64,000 nucleotides of DNA, from positions 1 to 64,000 of the forward strand of contig CAINOE010000095.1 of NCBI GenBank assembly GCA_903851415.1, in the 5' to 3' direction. The notes under the pieces were generated by a model. That model was not told where the DNA came from and ran no database searches. It saw only the letters and a program-made list of their open reading frames with translations. Both the position numbers and the translations under genes were made by a program. Below are positions 46,056 through 55,981 of the stretch, piece after piece (positions within the stretch are counted from its first letter, which is position 1; every line of letters begins with the position of its first letter). The DNA comes from an uncultured Rhodopila sp. Its GTDB lineage: Bacteria; Pseudomonadota; Alphaproteobacteria; Acetobacterales; Acetobacteraceae.

Positions 46056-48629
46056 GTGGACGATCTGCTTTCCGATTTCCTCACCGAGACCAACGAAAGC
46101 CTGGCCGAGCTCGATGTCGCTCTGGTCACCCTGGAACGCACGCCTGATGATGCCGAGACGCTGTCCGGGATCTTTCGCCTGGTGCACACAATCAAGGGCA
46201 CATGCGGCTTCCTCGGTCTGCCGCGGTTGGAGCACGTCGCCCATGCCGGCGAAAACGTGCTGGGCAGGCTGCGCGACAAAACGCTGACCGTCACTCCGGC
46301 GATCGTCAGCCTGGTGCTGGCGGCGATCGACCGGATCAAGTCCATCGTCGCCGCGCTGGCAGCGACCGGCGCCGAGCCCGCGGGAGACGATTCCGAACTG
46401 ATCGCCGCGCTCAACGCCGCCGCCGCCAATGAAGCGCCGGCCGCGCAGCAACCGCAGCCGGAGGCCGCCAGGCCGGAACCCGCCCCGGCGGCGGCCGAAC
46501 CGCCGCCGCCGCAAGCCAAGGCACACGCGGCCGAGAAACCCGCTGAACCCCCAGTTGCCGCCGCACCGCAGGCGGCGCAGACCATCCGCGTTACCGTCGA
46601 CGTGCTGGAAGACCTGATGACCCTGGTCAGCGAGCTGGTGCTCACCCGCAACCAGCTTCTCCAGCTTGTCCGCACGCAGGACAACAGCCCGTTCACCGTG
46701 CCCTTGCAGCGGCTGTCGCACATCACCTCCGACCTGCAGGAAGGGGTGATGAAGACCCGCATGCAGCCCATCGGCAACGCCTGGAACAAATTGCCCCGGC
46801 TGGTCCGCGACCTGTCGCACGAAATGGGAAAGAAAATCGAACTGACCATGCTCGGCGCCGATACCGAACTCGACCGCCAGGTGCTGGAGATGATCAAGGA
46901 CCCGCTGACCCACATGGTGCGCAACAGCGGCGATCACGGCCTGGAAACCCCGGCCGAACGCCGCGCCGCCGGCAAGCCGGAGACCGGCAACATCGTGCTG
47001 AATGCCTTCCACGAAGGCGGCCATATCATCCTGGAGATATCCGACGACGGCCGCGGCCTGCCGGTGGACCGCATCCGCGCCAAGGCCCTGGCCAGCGGCC
47101 TGGCGACCGAGGCGGAACTCGCCGCCATGACCGGCGGCCAGATCGAGCGATTCATCTTCCGCGCCGGGTTCTCCACCGCCGCCACCGTCTCCGCCGTGTC
47201 CGGCCGCGGCGTCGGCATGGACGTGGTGAAGACCAACATCGAGAAAATCGGCGGCACCATCGACCTGAAAAGCACGCCCGGCCAGGGCACGACGTTCATC
47301 GTCAAAATCCCGCTGACCCTGGCGATCGTCTCCGCCCTGATCGTCGAGGCGGCGAAGGAACGCTTTGCCATCCCGCAGATCAGCGTGGTCGAACTGGTGC
47401 GCGCCCGGCGCGACGCTGGCAACGGCTCCGGTTCCGCCGGCGAAAGCGTGATCGAACGGATCAACGACACCCCCGTGCTGCGTCTGCGCAACCGGCTGCT
47501 GCCGCTGGTCAGCCTTACCGAACTGCTCAGGCTCGGCGTCGAGCAATCCGCCGGCGGCGCCGCCCACGTCGTCGTCGCCCAGGTCGGCCAGCACATGATG
47601 GGCATCATCGTCGACCGGGTGTTCGACACGGAGGAAATCGTCGTCAAGCCGGTGGCACCCATCCTGCGCAACGTCACGATGTTCAGCGGCAACACCATCC
47701 TGGGCGACGGCTCGGTGATCATGATCCTCGACCCCAACGGCATCGCCCGCGGCACCGGCGCCGGCGCCGGATCGGAAAGCAAGCTGATGCAGGGGGCGCG
47801 GATCGACACGCAGACCTCGGCGGACCGGACCGCGATGCTGCTGTTCCGCGCGGGCGGGTCGCAGCGCATGGGCGTGCCGCTCGGGCTGGTCGCGCGGCTG
47901 GAGGACATCCCGCGCGAGAAGATCGAGTTCTCCTGCGGCTCCACGGTCACGCAATACCGCGGCAAGCTGATGCCGCTGATCGCCATCGACGGCGGCACCG
48001 GCAGCGACAAGCCGACGCAGCCGCTGCTGGTGTTCGCCGACGGCGAGCGCATCATGGGCCTGATGGTCGATGAGATCATCGACGTGGTGGACGACAAGCT
48101 GGACATCGAGCTGGCCGGCTCGCGTCCCGGCCTGCTTGGCACCGCGGTCATCGGCGGCGCGGCGACCGACGTGCTGGATACCGGCTATTGGCTGACGCAG
48201 GCCTGGCAGGACTGGTTCCGCAACGTGCCGCGGCAGGGCGCCTCCGCGGACCAGAAGCACGTGCTGATGGTCGATGACAGCGACTTCTTCCGCCAGCTCA
48301 TGGTTCCGATCCTGGGCGCGGCCGGGTTCCGCGTCACCGCCGTCGGCGGCGCAGCGGAGGCGCTGCGGCTGCGCGACGCCGGAAAAAAGTTCGACGCCAT
48401 CGTCTCCGACATCGAGATGCCGAACATGGACGGGCTGAAATTCGCCCGCACCGTCCGCTCGGGCGGCGCCTGGGCCGACGTCCCGCTGATCGCGCTGACC
48501 GCGCATGACGGCATCGAGCATGCCGAGGCCGGGCGCGACGCCGGCTTCACCGACTACGTTGCCAAGTTCGAGCGCGAGGCGCTGGTCGCCAGCCTCCGCG
48601 CCAGCCTGTCGCAATTGGTTCCGGCTTAA
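46056..48629 (+). CDS. cheA: Hybrid chemotaxis kinase CheA with C-terminal receiver
   Basis: 857 residues: HPt with His44 (RLVHTIKGTCGFLG), a Pro/Ala linker (about 120-178), dimerisation and HATPase (HMVRNSGDHGLETP; GRGVGMDVVKTNIEKIGG), a CheW domain, a second CheW-like region and a receiver (LMVDDSDFF; IVSDIEMPNMDG). No recognisable P2 domain. GTG start with AAAGGGG 7-8 bases upstream. It heads a cheAWYBR operon. The fused receiver may act as phosphate sink or internal output. Confidence 0.94.
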   Translation: MDDLLSDFLTETNESLAELDVALVTLERTPDDAETLSGIFRLVHTIKGTCGFLGLPRLEHVAHAGENVLGRLRDKTLTVTPAIVSLVLAAIDRIKSIVAALAATGAEPAGDDSELIAALNAAAANEAPAAQQPQPEAARPEPAPAAAEPPPPQAKAHAAEKPAEPPVAAAPQAAQTIRVTVDVLEDLMTLVSELVLTRNQLLQLVRTQDNSPFTVPLQRLSHITSDLQEGVMKTRMQPIGNAWNKLPRLVRDLSHEMGKKIELTMLGADTELDRQVLEMIKDPLTHMVRNSGDHGLETPAERRAAGKPETGNIVLNAFHEGGHIILEISDDGRGLPVDRIRAKALASGLATEAELAAMTGGQIERFIFRAGFSTAATVSAVSGRGVGMDVVKTNIEKIGGTIDLKSTPGQGTTFIVKIPLTLAIVSALIVEAAKERFAIPQISVVELVRARRDAGNGSGSAGESVIERINDTPVLRLRNRLLPLVSLTELLRLGVEQSAGGAAHVVVAQVGQHMMGIIVDRVFDTEEIVVKPVAPILRNVTMFSGNTILGDGSVIMILDPNGIARGTGAGAGSESKLMQGARIDTQTSADRTAMLLFRAGGSQRMGVPLGLVARLEDIPREKIEFSCGSTVTQYRGKLMPLIAIDGGTGSDKPTQPLLVFADGERIMGLMVDEIIDVVDDKLDIELAGSRPGLLGTAVIGGAATDVLDTGYWLTQAWQDWFRNVPRQGASADQKHVLMVDDSDFFRQLMVPILGAAGFRVTAVGGAAEALRLRDAGKKFDAIVSDIEMPNMDGLKFARTVRSGGAWADVPLIALTAHDGIEHAEAGRDAGFTDYVAKFEREALVASLRASLSQLVPA

Positions 48630-48651
48630 CGGGACGATCCGGAGAACACCC

Positions 48652-49128
48652 ATGACAACAGACATCCTCGATCGTCCGGACGCCGCTGCGGCCGACGAAC
48701 AGCAGGTCCTCGTCACCCTGACCGTCGCGGACCAGTTGTGCGGCGTGCCGGTGCTGGCGGTGCGCGACATCCTCGGCGAGCAGACGATCACCCGCATCCC
48801 GCTGGCGCCGCCGGAAATCGCCGGCAGCCTCAACCTGCGCGGCCGCATCGTCACCGCGATCGACCTGCGCCGCCGGCTGAATTTGCCGCCCGCCCCGGCG
48901 AACCAGCCGCGCCAGTCCGTCGTCGCCGAGCAGGGCGGCGAGCTGTATGCGCTGCTGGTCGACCAGGTCTCCGAAGTCCTGAGCCTGGACGCCGCCCAGT
49001 TCGAGCGGAACCCGCCCACGCTGGAGAAGACCTGGGCCGCCTTCAGCACCGGCATCTTCCGGCTGGACGGCCGCCTGCTGGTCGTCCTGGACGTCTCCAA
49101 ACTGCTGGCTTTGGCCGAAGAGGGGTAG
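48652..49128 (+). CDS. cheW: Chemotaxis adaptor CheW
   Basis: 158 residues. CheW fold with VPVLAVRDILGEQTITRIPL, SLNLRGRIVTAIDLRRRL and a terminal TGIFRLDGRLLVVLDVSKLL. It couples receptors to CheA. The ATG at 48652 has GGAGAA in good position, 22 bp after cheA; the frame opening at 48505 lies within cheA. Confidence 0.94.
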   Translation: MTTDILDRPDAAAADEQQVLVTLTVADQLCGVPVLAVRDILGEQTITRIPLAPPEIAGSLNLRGRIVTAIDLRRRLNLPPAPANQPRQSVVAEQGGELYALLVDQVSEVLSLDAAQFERNPPTLEKTWAAFSTGIFRLDGRLLVVLDVSKLLALAEEG

Positions 49129-49135
49129 ACCCCCG

Positions 49136-49503
<368 letters not shown>

Positions 49504-49504
<1 letters not shown>

Positions 49505-50550
49505 TGCAGCCGAACGCACGGGTGATGCTGTGCGACGATTCCGCCGTCATCCGCGGCGCCATCGCCCGCATGCTGGCGGACGACCCGGAGATCGAGGTCG
49601 TTGCAAAGACCGCGAACGGGCAGGAGGCGGTGAACGCGATCCGCAGCGCCCGGGCCGACGTGGTGGTGCTGGATATCGAGATGCCGGTGATGGACGGCAT
49701 GGCTGCGCTGCCCCTGCTGCTGCGCGCCGATGCCGGGGTGAAGGTGATCATGGCCTCCACCCTGACCACGCGCGGCGCCGACATCGCCCTGCGCGCCCTG
49801 CGGCTGGGCGCGGCCGACTACATCCCCAAGCCGTCCAGCATCGGCACCGTCAACGATGACGGCTTCCGGCGCGAGTTGCTGGAGAAGGTGAAGGGCCTGG
49901 CCCGCCATCTGCGGCGCGCCGCGCAGCAGACGCGGGTCTCGCTGGCGCTGCGGCCGGCCCCGGCTCTTCCTGCCCGGCTGCTTGCCGTCGGCAGCTCCAC
50001 CGGCGGGCCGCAGGCGCTGTTCAGCCTGGTGCAGGGGTTGGGACGCTCGCTGACCGTGCCGGTGGTGCTGACCCAGCACATGCCCGCCACCTTCACGCCC
50101 ATCCTGGCGGAGCACCTGACGCGCATCGGCTGCATGCCATGCACCGAGGCGCGCGACGGTGAAGCCCTGGTGCCCGGGCGAATCTACCTCGCCCCGGGCG
50201 ACAGGCATCTGCTGATCGAGGGCAACCGCTCGGCCCTGCGGGCGCGGCTGACAATGGACCCGCCGGAGAATTTCTGCCGCCCCTCGGTCGATCCGATGCT
50301 GCGCAGCGCCGCCGCCGTCTGCGAGGGCCGGGTGCTGGTGGCAATGCTGACCGGCATGGGCCGCGACGGGCTGGACGGCACGAAGCGGGTGGTCGAGGCA
50401 GGGGGCGCCGCGATCGCCCAGGACGAGGCCAGCAGCGTGGTCTGGGGGATGCCCGGGGCGATTGCTCAGGCCGGACTGTGCCACGCCGTGCTGCCGCTGC
50501 CGAAGATCGCGCCGAGGCTGCTGGAGATGTTGAAGGGCGCGCGCGCATGA
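49504..50550 (+). CDS. cheB: Chemotaxis methylesterase/response regulator CheB
   Basis: 348 residues. Receiver with Asp57 (VVLDIEMPVMDG) and a methylesterase domain with the catalytic Ser in VGSSTGGPQAL, His in LTQHMPATFTP and Asp in LTGMGRDGLDG. It demethylates receptors. A GTG at 49501 is an alternative start one codon upstream. Its stop overlaps cheR by 4 bp. Confidence 0.94.
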
Positions 50551-51401
50551 GCCTGACCAACGCGGCCTTCGACACGTTCGCCTCGCTGCTCAAATCGCAG
50601 TCCGGGCTGGTGATCGGCATGGACAAGATCTACCTGCTGGAGACCCGGCTCGGGGCAATCCTGAAGCGGGAAAACCTGGCCGACATGAACCGGTTGGCGG
50701 AGCAGCTTCGCCGCTCGGGCAACGACCGCCTGGCCCGCGACGTGGTGGAGGCGATGACCACCAACGAGAGCTTCTTTTTCCGCGACGACAAGCCGTTCGC
50801 GCATTTTCGGGCGCAGGCTCTGCCGCGGATGGCCGCCGCCCGGCCGCCCGGCGCGACGATCCGGGTGTGGTCCGCGGCGTCGTCCTCGGGGCAGGAGGCG
50901 TATTCGCTGGCGATGATCGTCGCGGAATCGCGGGCGGTGCTGGGCGACCGCCGGGTGGAGATCATCGGCACCGATATTGCGCGCGAGCAACTGGCCCGCG
51001 CGCGGGAGGGTTTGTATTCCCAGTTCGAAGTGCAGCGCGGCCTGCCGGTGCAGATGCTGATGCGGTACTTCCGCAAGGAGGAGTCGAACTGGCGGCTCAA
51101 CGATACGATCCGCGCGATGGCGCAGTTCCGCGAGTTCAACCTGCTGTCGGATCTGCGGACGCTGGGGCGGTTCGACATCGTGTTCTGCCGGAACGTGCTG
51201 ATTTACTTCGACCAGCCGACGAAGGCCCGGGTGCTTGGGGCCATTGCAGGGATTATGCCCTCGGATGGGATTCTTTATCTCGGCGGGGCGGAGACGGTGC
51301 TGGGGATTACCGGCCGGTTTGCTCCGCTGCCGGCGGAGCGGGGGGTTTACGGGGTGGTGGAAGCCGGCGCGCCGGTGGGGAGGGTGGCCGCGGCGGTCTG
51401 A
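50547..51401 (+). CDS. cheR: Chemoreceptor methyltransferase CheR
   Basis: 284 residues. All-helical N-terminal domain, then SAM-binding fold: VVEAMTTNESFFFRDDKPF, VWSAASSSGQEAYSLAM, IIGTDIAREQLARAREGLY and FDIVFCRNVLIYFD. It methylates glutamates of chemoreceptors, opposing CheB. Last gene of the operon; the receptors must be encoded elsewhere. Confidence 0.94.
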   Translation: MSLTNAAFDTFASLLKSQSGLVIGMDKIYLLETRLGAILKRENLADMNRLAEQLRRSGNDRLARDVVEAMTTNESFFFRDDKPFAHFRAQALPRMAAARPPGATIRVWSAASSSGQEAYSLAMIVAESRAVLGDRRVEIIGTDIAREQLARAREGLYSQFEVQRGLPVQMLMRYFRKEESNWRLNDTIRAMAQFREFNLLSDLRTLGRFDIVFCRNVLIYFDQPTKARVLGAIAGIMPSDGILYLGGAETVLGITGRFAPLPAERGVYGVVEAGAPVGRVAAAV

Positions 51402-51925
51402 CCGGACGTTGCGGCAACCCCCCGCCGGCCGGCCAACACCGGGCCGCCGAATGCCGATACCGGCAGCGCCGCAGCCGGTGGTTCCGGTGCAGCCGTAGCC
51501 GCGACATCGTCCGGCTACCGGTTGCCCGCGCCAGGGTATGAAGTGCTGCCGCTGAAAATCAGGTCCGTGCTCGTCCCGGCAGCCACCGCGGCATAGGTGA
51601 ACCGCTGGCATGTCCAGGATATGATCTATCTCGGCATTCATTTTTCGTAGCTTGCGCCATGTTCAGATGTTTTTCGTGTCAGGTATCATTTTACTTCTAT
51701 AACGCAGACTTTGAGATGACTCCGCGCCGCTCCGTTGCCTGGCTTACTCATTGTTACAACTAGAGATTGCACAACTCACCACGAAACAATCGGTTTTACC
51801 GCCTTAAAATTAAAATTCCATGTTAGGTACCTGTTTCTGTTGATTCCGATCGCGACACTGTTTTATAGACGGGATGTCAAAAAAACGTGCCCCCCTGACG
51901 GGGCGGGTCAAGGAGGAGCAAAGTC
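51402..51925. other. AT-richer gene-free stretch upstream of the tail-collar cluster
   Basis: No supported gene. After about 51,600 the composition becomes AT-richer (runs such as CCTTAAAATTAAAATTCC), which stands out in this genome and suggests a promoter-bearing or transferred junction before the tail-collar genes. The candidate promoter is listed separately. Confidence 0.5.
51840..51869 (+). promoter_or_regulatory. Candidate sigma70 promoter of the tail-collar cluster
   Basis: TTGATT (51840-51845) and TATAGA (51864-51869) are separated by 18 bp in an AT-rich stretch, about 57 bp before the first collar gene, whose ATG is preceded by a very strong AAGGAGGAG. Confidence 0.45.
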
Positions 51926-52447
51926 ATGTCAGACCCCTTCATTGGGCAGATACTTGCTGTCGGCTTCAATTACGCCCCGCAGGGCTGGCTGGAGTGCAAC
52001 GGCCAGCTCCTGGCGATCAGCGGCAACGAGGCGCTGTACAGCCTGCTTGGCACGACCTATGGCGGCAACGGGACGACAAACTTTGCCTTGCCCGACCTGC
52101 GCGGCCGCGCGGCGCTTGGCCAGGGCCACGGCACGAGCCTGTATCCGCTGGGCCAGGCCGGCGGGAGCGAAACGGTCGCGCTGTCGGCGCCGCAGGTTGG
52201 CGTGCACGCCCATGCGGTTGCGGTCTCCGGGAACGAAGGAACCGCTTACAAGCCGGCGGCCAATCTCGTGATTGCGGCGAATTCGACGCCCGGATTCAAT
52301 TTGTACGGGCCAGCCCCGGCAAACACGACGCTGTCGGCGGCCACGCTCGGAACCACGGGCGGCGGACAGCAGCACGAGAACCGCCAGCCCTACCTGGCGG
52401 TCAACTACATCATCTGCACCGAGGGAATCTACCCGAGCCAGGGCTAA
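51926..52447 (+). CDS. Phage tail collar (MdpB-like) protein 1
   Basis: 173 residues. Collar-domain signature: MSDPFIGQILAVGFNYAPQG, then GWLECNGQLLAISGNEALYS, GTTYGGNGTTNFALPDLRGR and a His-containing SAPQVGVHAHAV, ending QQHENRQPYLAVNYIICTEG. Related to the microcystin-dependent-protein family (COG4675) and phage collar/fibre proteins. First of three tandem paralogues; no other phage structural gene is nearby. Strong AAGGAGGAG ribosome site suggests high expression. Confidence 0.9.
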   Translation: MSDPFIGQILAVGFNYAPQGWLECNGQLLAISGNEALYSLLGTTYGGNGTTNFALPDLRGRAALGQGHGTSLYPLGQAGGSETVALSAPQVGVHAHAVAVSGNEGTAYKPAANLVIAANSTPGFNLYGPAPANTTLSAATLGTTGGGQQHENRQPYLAVNYIICTEGIYPSQG

Positions 52448-52495
52448 CCGTTCCCAGCCCGCAACGCCGGGCAATCGCATCGCCGGGAGAAACAC

Positions 52496-53038
52496 ATGTC
52501 AGATCCATTTATCGGTCAGATCACCCTGTTTCCGTACAACTTTGCACCGGAGGGCTGGGCGGACTGCGCCGGGCAGTTGTTGCCGATTCAGCAGTATGCG
52601 GCGCTGTTTTCGCTGCTGGGCACGGCCTATGGCGGCAACGGTTCGACAAACTTCGCACTGCCGAACCTGAGCGGCCGGGTCGCGGTGGGTCAGGGTCAGC
52701 CGGCCGGCGGCTCCAACTACGGCATCGGCGCCGCGGGAGGCTCCGAAACCGTGGCCCTCGCGCAAGCTGCCCTGCCGGCGCACAGCCACGCGTTGAATGC
52801 AACGACAGGCCCGGCCACGACCACGGCTCCGTCCGGCGCCCTGTTCGCGACCGCGCTGACGGCGGCCGGCCGCCAGCCGGACAAGGGCAACATATACAAC
52901 CCGGCAAGGCCCGACACGGCCCTGGCGCCCAACGCGGTCGCTTCCGCCGGATCGTCGCAACCCCACAACAACGTCCAGCCGTCGTTGGCGCTGCGCTACT
53001 GCATTGCTTTGCAGGGCGTCTACCCCGCGCGGCCGTAG
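52496..53038 (+). CDS. Phage tail collar (MdpB-like) protein 2
   Basis: 180 residues, paralogue of the previous gene: MSDPFIGQITLFPYNFAPEG, GTAYGGNGSTNFALPNLSGR, ALPAHSHALNA and HNNVQPSLALRYCIALQGVY. Its middle region (ATTGPATTTAPSGALF) differs most among the three. 48 bp after gene 1, with GGGAG before the ATG. Confidence 0.9.
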   Translation: MSDPFIGQITLFPYNFAPEGWADCAGQLLPIQQYAALFSLLGTAYGGNGSTNFALPNLSGRVAVGQGQPAGGSNYGIGAAGGSETVALAQAALPAHSHALNATTGPATTTAPSGALFATALTAAGRQPDKGNIYNPARPDTALAPNAVASAGSSQPHNNVQPSLALRYCIALQGVYPARP

Positions 53039-53109
53039 CGCCCGAAGCGACACCATGCAGACCCGGCCAGGCCGCGTTTCGGCCGCCGCACATCTCGGAG
53101 GATTGGATC

Positions 53110-53664
53110 ATGGAACCGTATCTCGGTCAGATCGAGCTTTTTGGATTCAGCTATGCCCCGCACGGTTGGGCGCAATGCAACGGACAGTTGCTGCCAATTA
53201 ACCAAAATCAGGCGTTGTTCGCCCTCATTGGCACGTATTTCGGCGGCAATGGAACGACGACCTTCGCGCTGCCCGACCTGCGCGGCCGCCTGGCCGTGGG
53301 ACAGGGCGCCGGCACCGGCCTTACGCCCCGAACGGTTGGCCAGGTATTCGGCGAGGAGAACCATGCGCTCTCGGCTGCCGAGACGCCGGCGCATACGCAC
53401 ACGCTGAACGCCGCGGCAAACGCCGCACCGGACGGCAATACCGACACGCCCGGCCCCGCCGTCGCGCTGGCCCAGGGCAGCGGGAAATTGTCCAACCCGA
53501 CACCGGTGGCGATCAACTACCTGGTTGCCGATACGGCGCCGCGGTCCGTGCTGGACCGGTCTGCGGTCGCCCCGGCAGGGGGCCAGGCGCATGCCAACAT
53601 GATGCCGTTTCTCGGCCTGAATTTCTGCATCGTGCTTCAGGGCATGTTCCCGTCACGCCCGTAA
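53110..53664 (+). CDS. Phage tail collar (MdpB-like) protein 3
   Basis: 184 residues: MEPYLGQIELFGFSYAPHGW, GTYFGGNGTTTFALPDLRGR, ETPAHTHTLNA and HANMMPFLGLNFCIVLQGMF. The ATG at 53110 follows GGAGG; the long frame beginning at 51874 is not coding upstream of this. Third paralogue of the cluster. Confidence 0.9.
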   Translation: MEPYLGQIELFGFSYAPHGWAQCNGQLLPINQNQALFALIGTYFGGNGTTTFALPDLRGRLAVGQGAGTGLTPRTVGQVFGEENHALSAAETPAHTHTLNAAANAAPDGNTDTPGPAVALAQGSGKLSNPTPVAINYLVADTAPRSVLDRSAVAPAGGQAHANMMPFLGLNFCIVLQGMFPSRP

Positions 53665-53726
53665 ATGGCGGCGGCGGCCATCATCGGGCAAAGAGTTTTC
53701 GGGGCGGTCCGAAAACTCTGCCGCCC

Positions 53727-54020
53727 TCAGTTGAAAACCGCCTGATAGTCCTGCCTGTCCGCGGCCGGCGTATGGATGGGCATGACGTACAGGTCGACCT
53801 GCGGCCCGGCTTCGATCGCCGCCGTGTAGAGGCCTTCCGGCAGCACATCGCCAGCCGAACCGTGGAAGATCAGGCTGAACGGAATGCGTTCCGCGCCCGG
53901 AGCGGCGGAGCGGGGCATGGTCTTGATCTCCGCCAGCACCAGCGTGACGGCCTGACCCCGGAAGCTGAAGGCCTTGCCGGCAAACGGCGCGAAATCCTCG
54001 TGACGGGAAAAGTCAACCAT
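53727..54020 (-). CDS. DUF6916-like small protein of the collar cluster
   Basis: 97 residues: MVDFSRHEDFAPFAGKAFSF ... VTLVLAEIKTMP ... RIPFSLIFHGSAGDVLPEGL ... LYVMPIHTPAADRQDYQAVF. This pattern matches small proteins annotated DUF6916, commonly found beside MdpB-like collar genes (from memory). AAGGA precedes the ATG at 54020; the longer frame to 54374 is a shadow of the GNAT gene. Convergent with collar gene 3. Function unknown. Confidence 0.75.
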   Translation of the reverse strand: MVDFSRHEDFAPFAGKAFSFRGQAVTLVLAEIKTMPRSAAPGAERIPFSLIFHGSAGDVLPEGLYTAAIEAGPQVDLYVMPIHTPAADRQDYQAVFN

Positions 54021-54107
54021 GCCGCGTTCCTTCGCCACTTTGATCTGGATGCGATCCGACCCTGCCTGTTTAGGCGCAACGGTGCCGCCGGTAAAGCTGT
54101 TCCGGCC

Positions 54108-54638
54108 GTGAGCGGGATCAGAGTTCTCGACATCGTCCCCGGACCGGTGGTGCTGCGGCCGGAGCGCCCGGGCGATGCCGAATTCCTTTATGCACTGTTC
54201 CGCTGCCATAACCTGCCGGCCATGTCCGCGATGCCGGTGGACGAGGCCACGCGCGAGACGCTGATGCGCATGCAGTTCGAGTCGCAGACACGCAGCTATC
54301 GGGCGCGCTATCCCGAGGCGCGCTTCGACATCGTCGAGCGCGACGGCGTGGCCGTCGGCCGGCTGATCGTGCATGCGGACGATGCGGGCGGCAGCATCGT
54401 CGATTTCGGTCTGCTGCCCGATCGCCAGGGCGCCGGCCTCGGCACCGCGCTTCTATCCGCGGTGCTGTCGGGACTGGCCTTGCATTGTCCGGTCGTGCGC
54501 TGCCAGGTGCTGTGGAACAACGAGCGGTCGCTGCGGATGTGCCGCAGGGCCGGGTTCACCGCTGCCGGCGAGGCGCCGCCGTTCGTGCAGCTTGAATGGC
54601 GGCCGGAGCGCATATCCGTCCCGGGCGGAGTGGCATGA
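54108..54638 (+). CDS. GNAT family N-acetyltransferase
   Basis: 176 residues: GPVVLRPERPGDAEFLYALF, VDFGLLPDRQGAGLGTALLS (acetyl-CoA loop) and WNNERSLRMCRRAGFTAAGE. GTG start at 54108, divergent from the DUF6916-like gene by 87 bp. GNATs are often found with tail-collar clusters of this kind, so it may modify a product of the cluster; substrate unknown. Confidence 0.85.
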   Translation: MSGIRVLDIVPGPVVLRPERPGDAEFLYALFRCHNLPAMSAMPVDEATRETLMRMQFESQTRSYRARYPEARFDIVERDGVAVGRLIVHADDAGGSIVDFGLLPDRQGAGLGTALLSAVLSGLALHCPVVRCQVLWNNERSLRMCRRAGFTAAGEAPPFVQLEWRPERISVPGGVA

Positions 54639-54721
54639 GCGATCGCCGTTTGCCATGATCTGTCCCGGCGGCAGCCTGCCACGGCTTGTGCCGACTCGGG
54701 CCGCGGTAGTAAGATGACGAA

Positions 54722-55978
54722 GTGGCAACATTCCGCTTCCTGCACTGCGCCGATGTGCATCTCGACAGCCCGTTGCGCGGGCTGGAGGCGAACCCGGACG
54801 CGCCGGCGGACCGCATCCGCCGCGCGACCCGACGGGCGCTGGAAAACCTGGTCGATTTCGTCCTGCGCGAGAAGCTGGATTTCGTCGTCGCGGCCGGCGA
54901 TCTTTACGATGGCGACTGGCAGGATTGGCGCACCGGCCAGTTCCTCGTCGCCCAGATCGGCCGCCTGACCGCCGCCGGGATTCCCTTCGTCGCCATCCGC
55001 GGCAACCATGACGCCGAAAGCGTCATCACCCGCCGCCTGCGCATGCCGCATCTGCTGGACACCAAACGCCCGGAAACGATCCGGCTGCCGAACCTGCCGG
55101 TGTCGGTCCACGGACAGAGTTTCGCGACGCGCGCGGTGACCGCGAACCTCGCCAGGGACTATCCAGCCGCGGACGCCAACCGGTTTAATATCGGACTGTT
55201 GCACACCTCGGTGGACGGGCGGGAAGGACACGACAGCTATGCGCCCTGCTCGGTCGAGCAACTCAGCGGCCACGGCTACCAGTACTGGGCGCTCGGCCAT
55301 GTGCACCAGCGCGAAGTGCTTTCCGAGACACCCTGGATCGTGTTCCCGGGCAACCTGCAGGGCCGCCACATCAACGAAGCCGGGCCGAAGGGAGCGACCC
55401 TGGTCACCGTCATCGACGACCGGGTTGCCAAAGCGGAACCGATTGTCCTCGACGACGTGCGCTGGGCGAGGATCGAGGTGGCTGTTCCGGCGGACGCCGA
55501 TGAGGATGCGGCGCTCGCCCTGACGCGGACCCGCTTGCTGGCGGCTTACGAACAGGCCGGCGGCCGCCTGCTGGCGACCCGGATCGTTCTGTCCGGCGCC
55601 TGCGCCGCGCACGCCGCGTTCAGCGCCAGCCTGCATGGCGCGAAGGAAAAACTGCGCGCCGAGGCGATGACGATCGACGGCCCGGATGCGATCTGGACAG
55701 AAAAGATCACCCTTGCCACCAGACCGGTCATCGACACCGCGTCGCTGAGAAACCGCGAAGACGCCATCGGCCGGCTGGCCTGCGCGCTCGAAACGATCGA
55801 CCCGGAGCAGCTTGGCGGCGCGCTGAAATCCTATGCCGAAAAACTGCTCGGCCACGCCTCCTGGCCGCGGCTGGAGCAGGCCGACCACGCGCTTATCAAA
55901 GCCGCGGAGGGAGAGATTTCGCCCGAACTGATCGAACGCGCGCGCGATCTGCTGCTGGCGCGGATCGCCGAGGGCTGA
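54722..55978 (+). CDS. YhaO-like metallophosphoesterase (SbcD family)
   Basis: 418 residues with the calcineurin-like nuclease motifs DVHLDSPLRG, VAAGDLYDGDW, GNHDAES and GLLHTSVDG...ALGHVHQ. It should be a Mn-dependent DNA nuclease working with the adjacent YhaN ATPase. GTG start. Separated from the next gene by 3 bp. Confidence 0.9.
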   Translation: MATFRFLHCADVHLDSPLRGLEANPDAPADRIRRATRRALENLVDFVLREKLDFVVAAGDLYDGDWQDWRTGQFLVAQIGRLTAAGIPFVAIRGNHDAESVITRRLRMPHLLDTKRPETIRLPNLPVSVHGQSFATRAVTANLARDYPAADANRFNIGLLHTSVDGREGHDSYAPCSVEQLSGHGYQYWALGHVHQREVLSETPWIVFPGNLQGRHINEAGPKGATLVTVIDDRVAKAEPIVLDDVRWARIEVAVPADADEDAALALTRTRLLAAYEQAGGRLLATRIVLSGACAAHAAFSASLHGAKEKLRAEAMTIDGPDAIWTEKITLATRPVIDTASLRNREDAIGRLACALETIDPEQLGGALKSYAEKLLGHASWPRLEQADHALIKAAEGEISPELIERARDLLLARIAEG

Positions 55979-55981
55979 GCC

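Noticed and set aside
51926-53664. Prophage
   Set aside because: Only collar-type genes are present; no capsid, portal, terminase, integrase or lysis genes.
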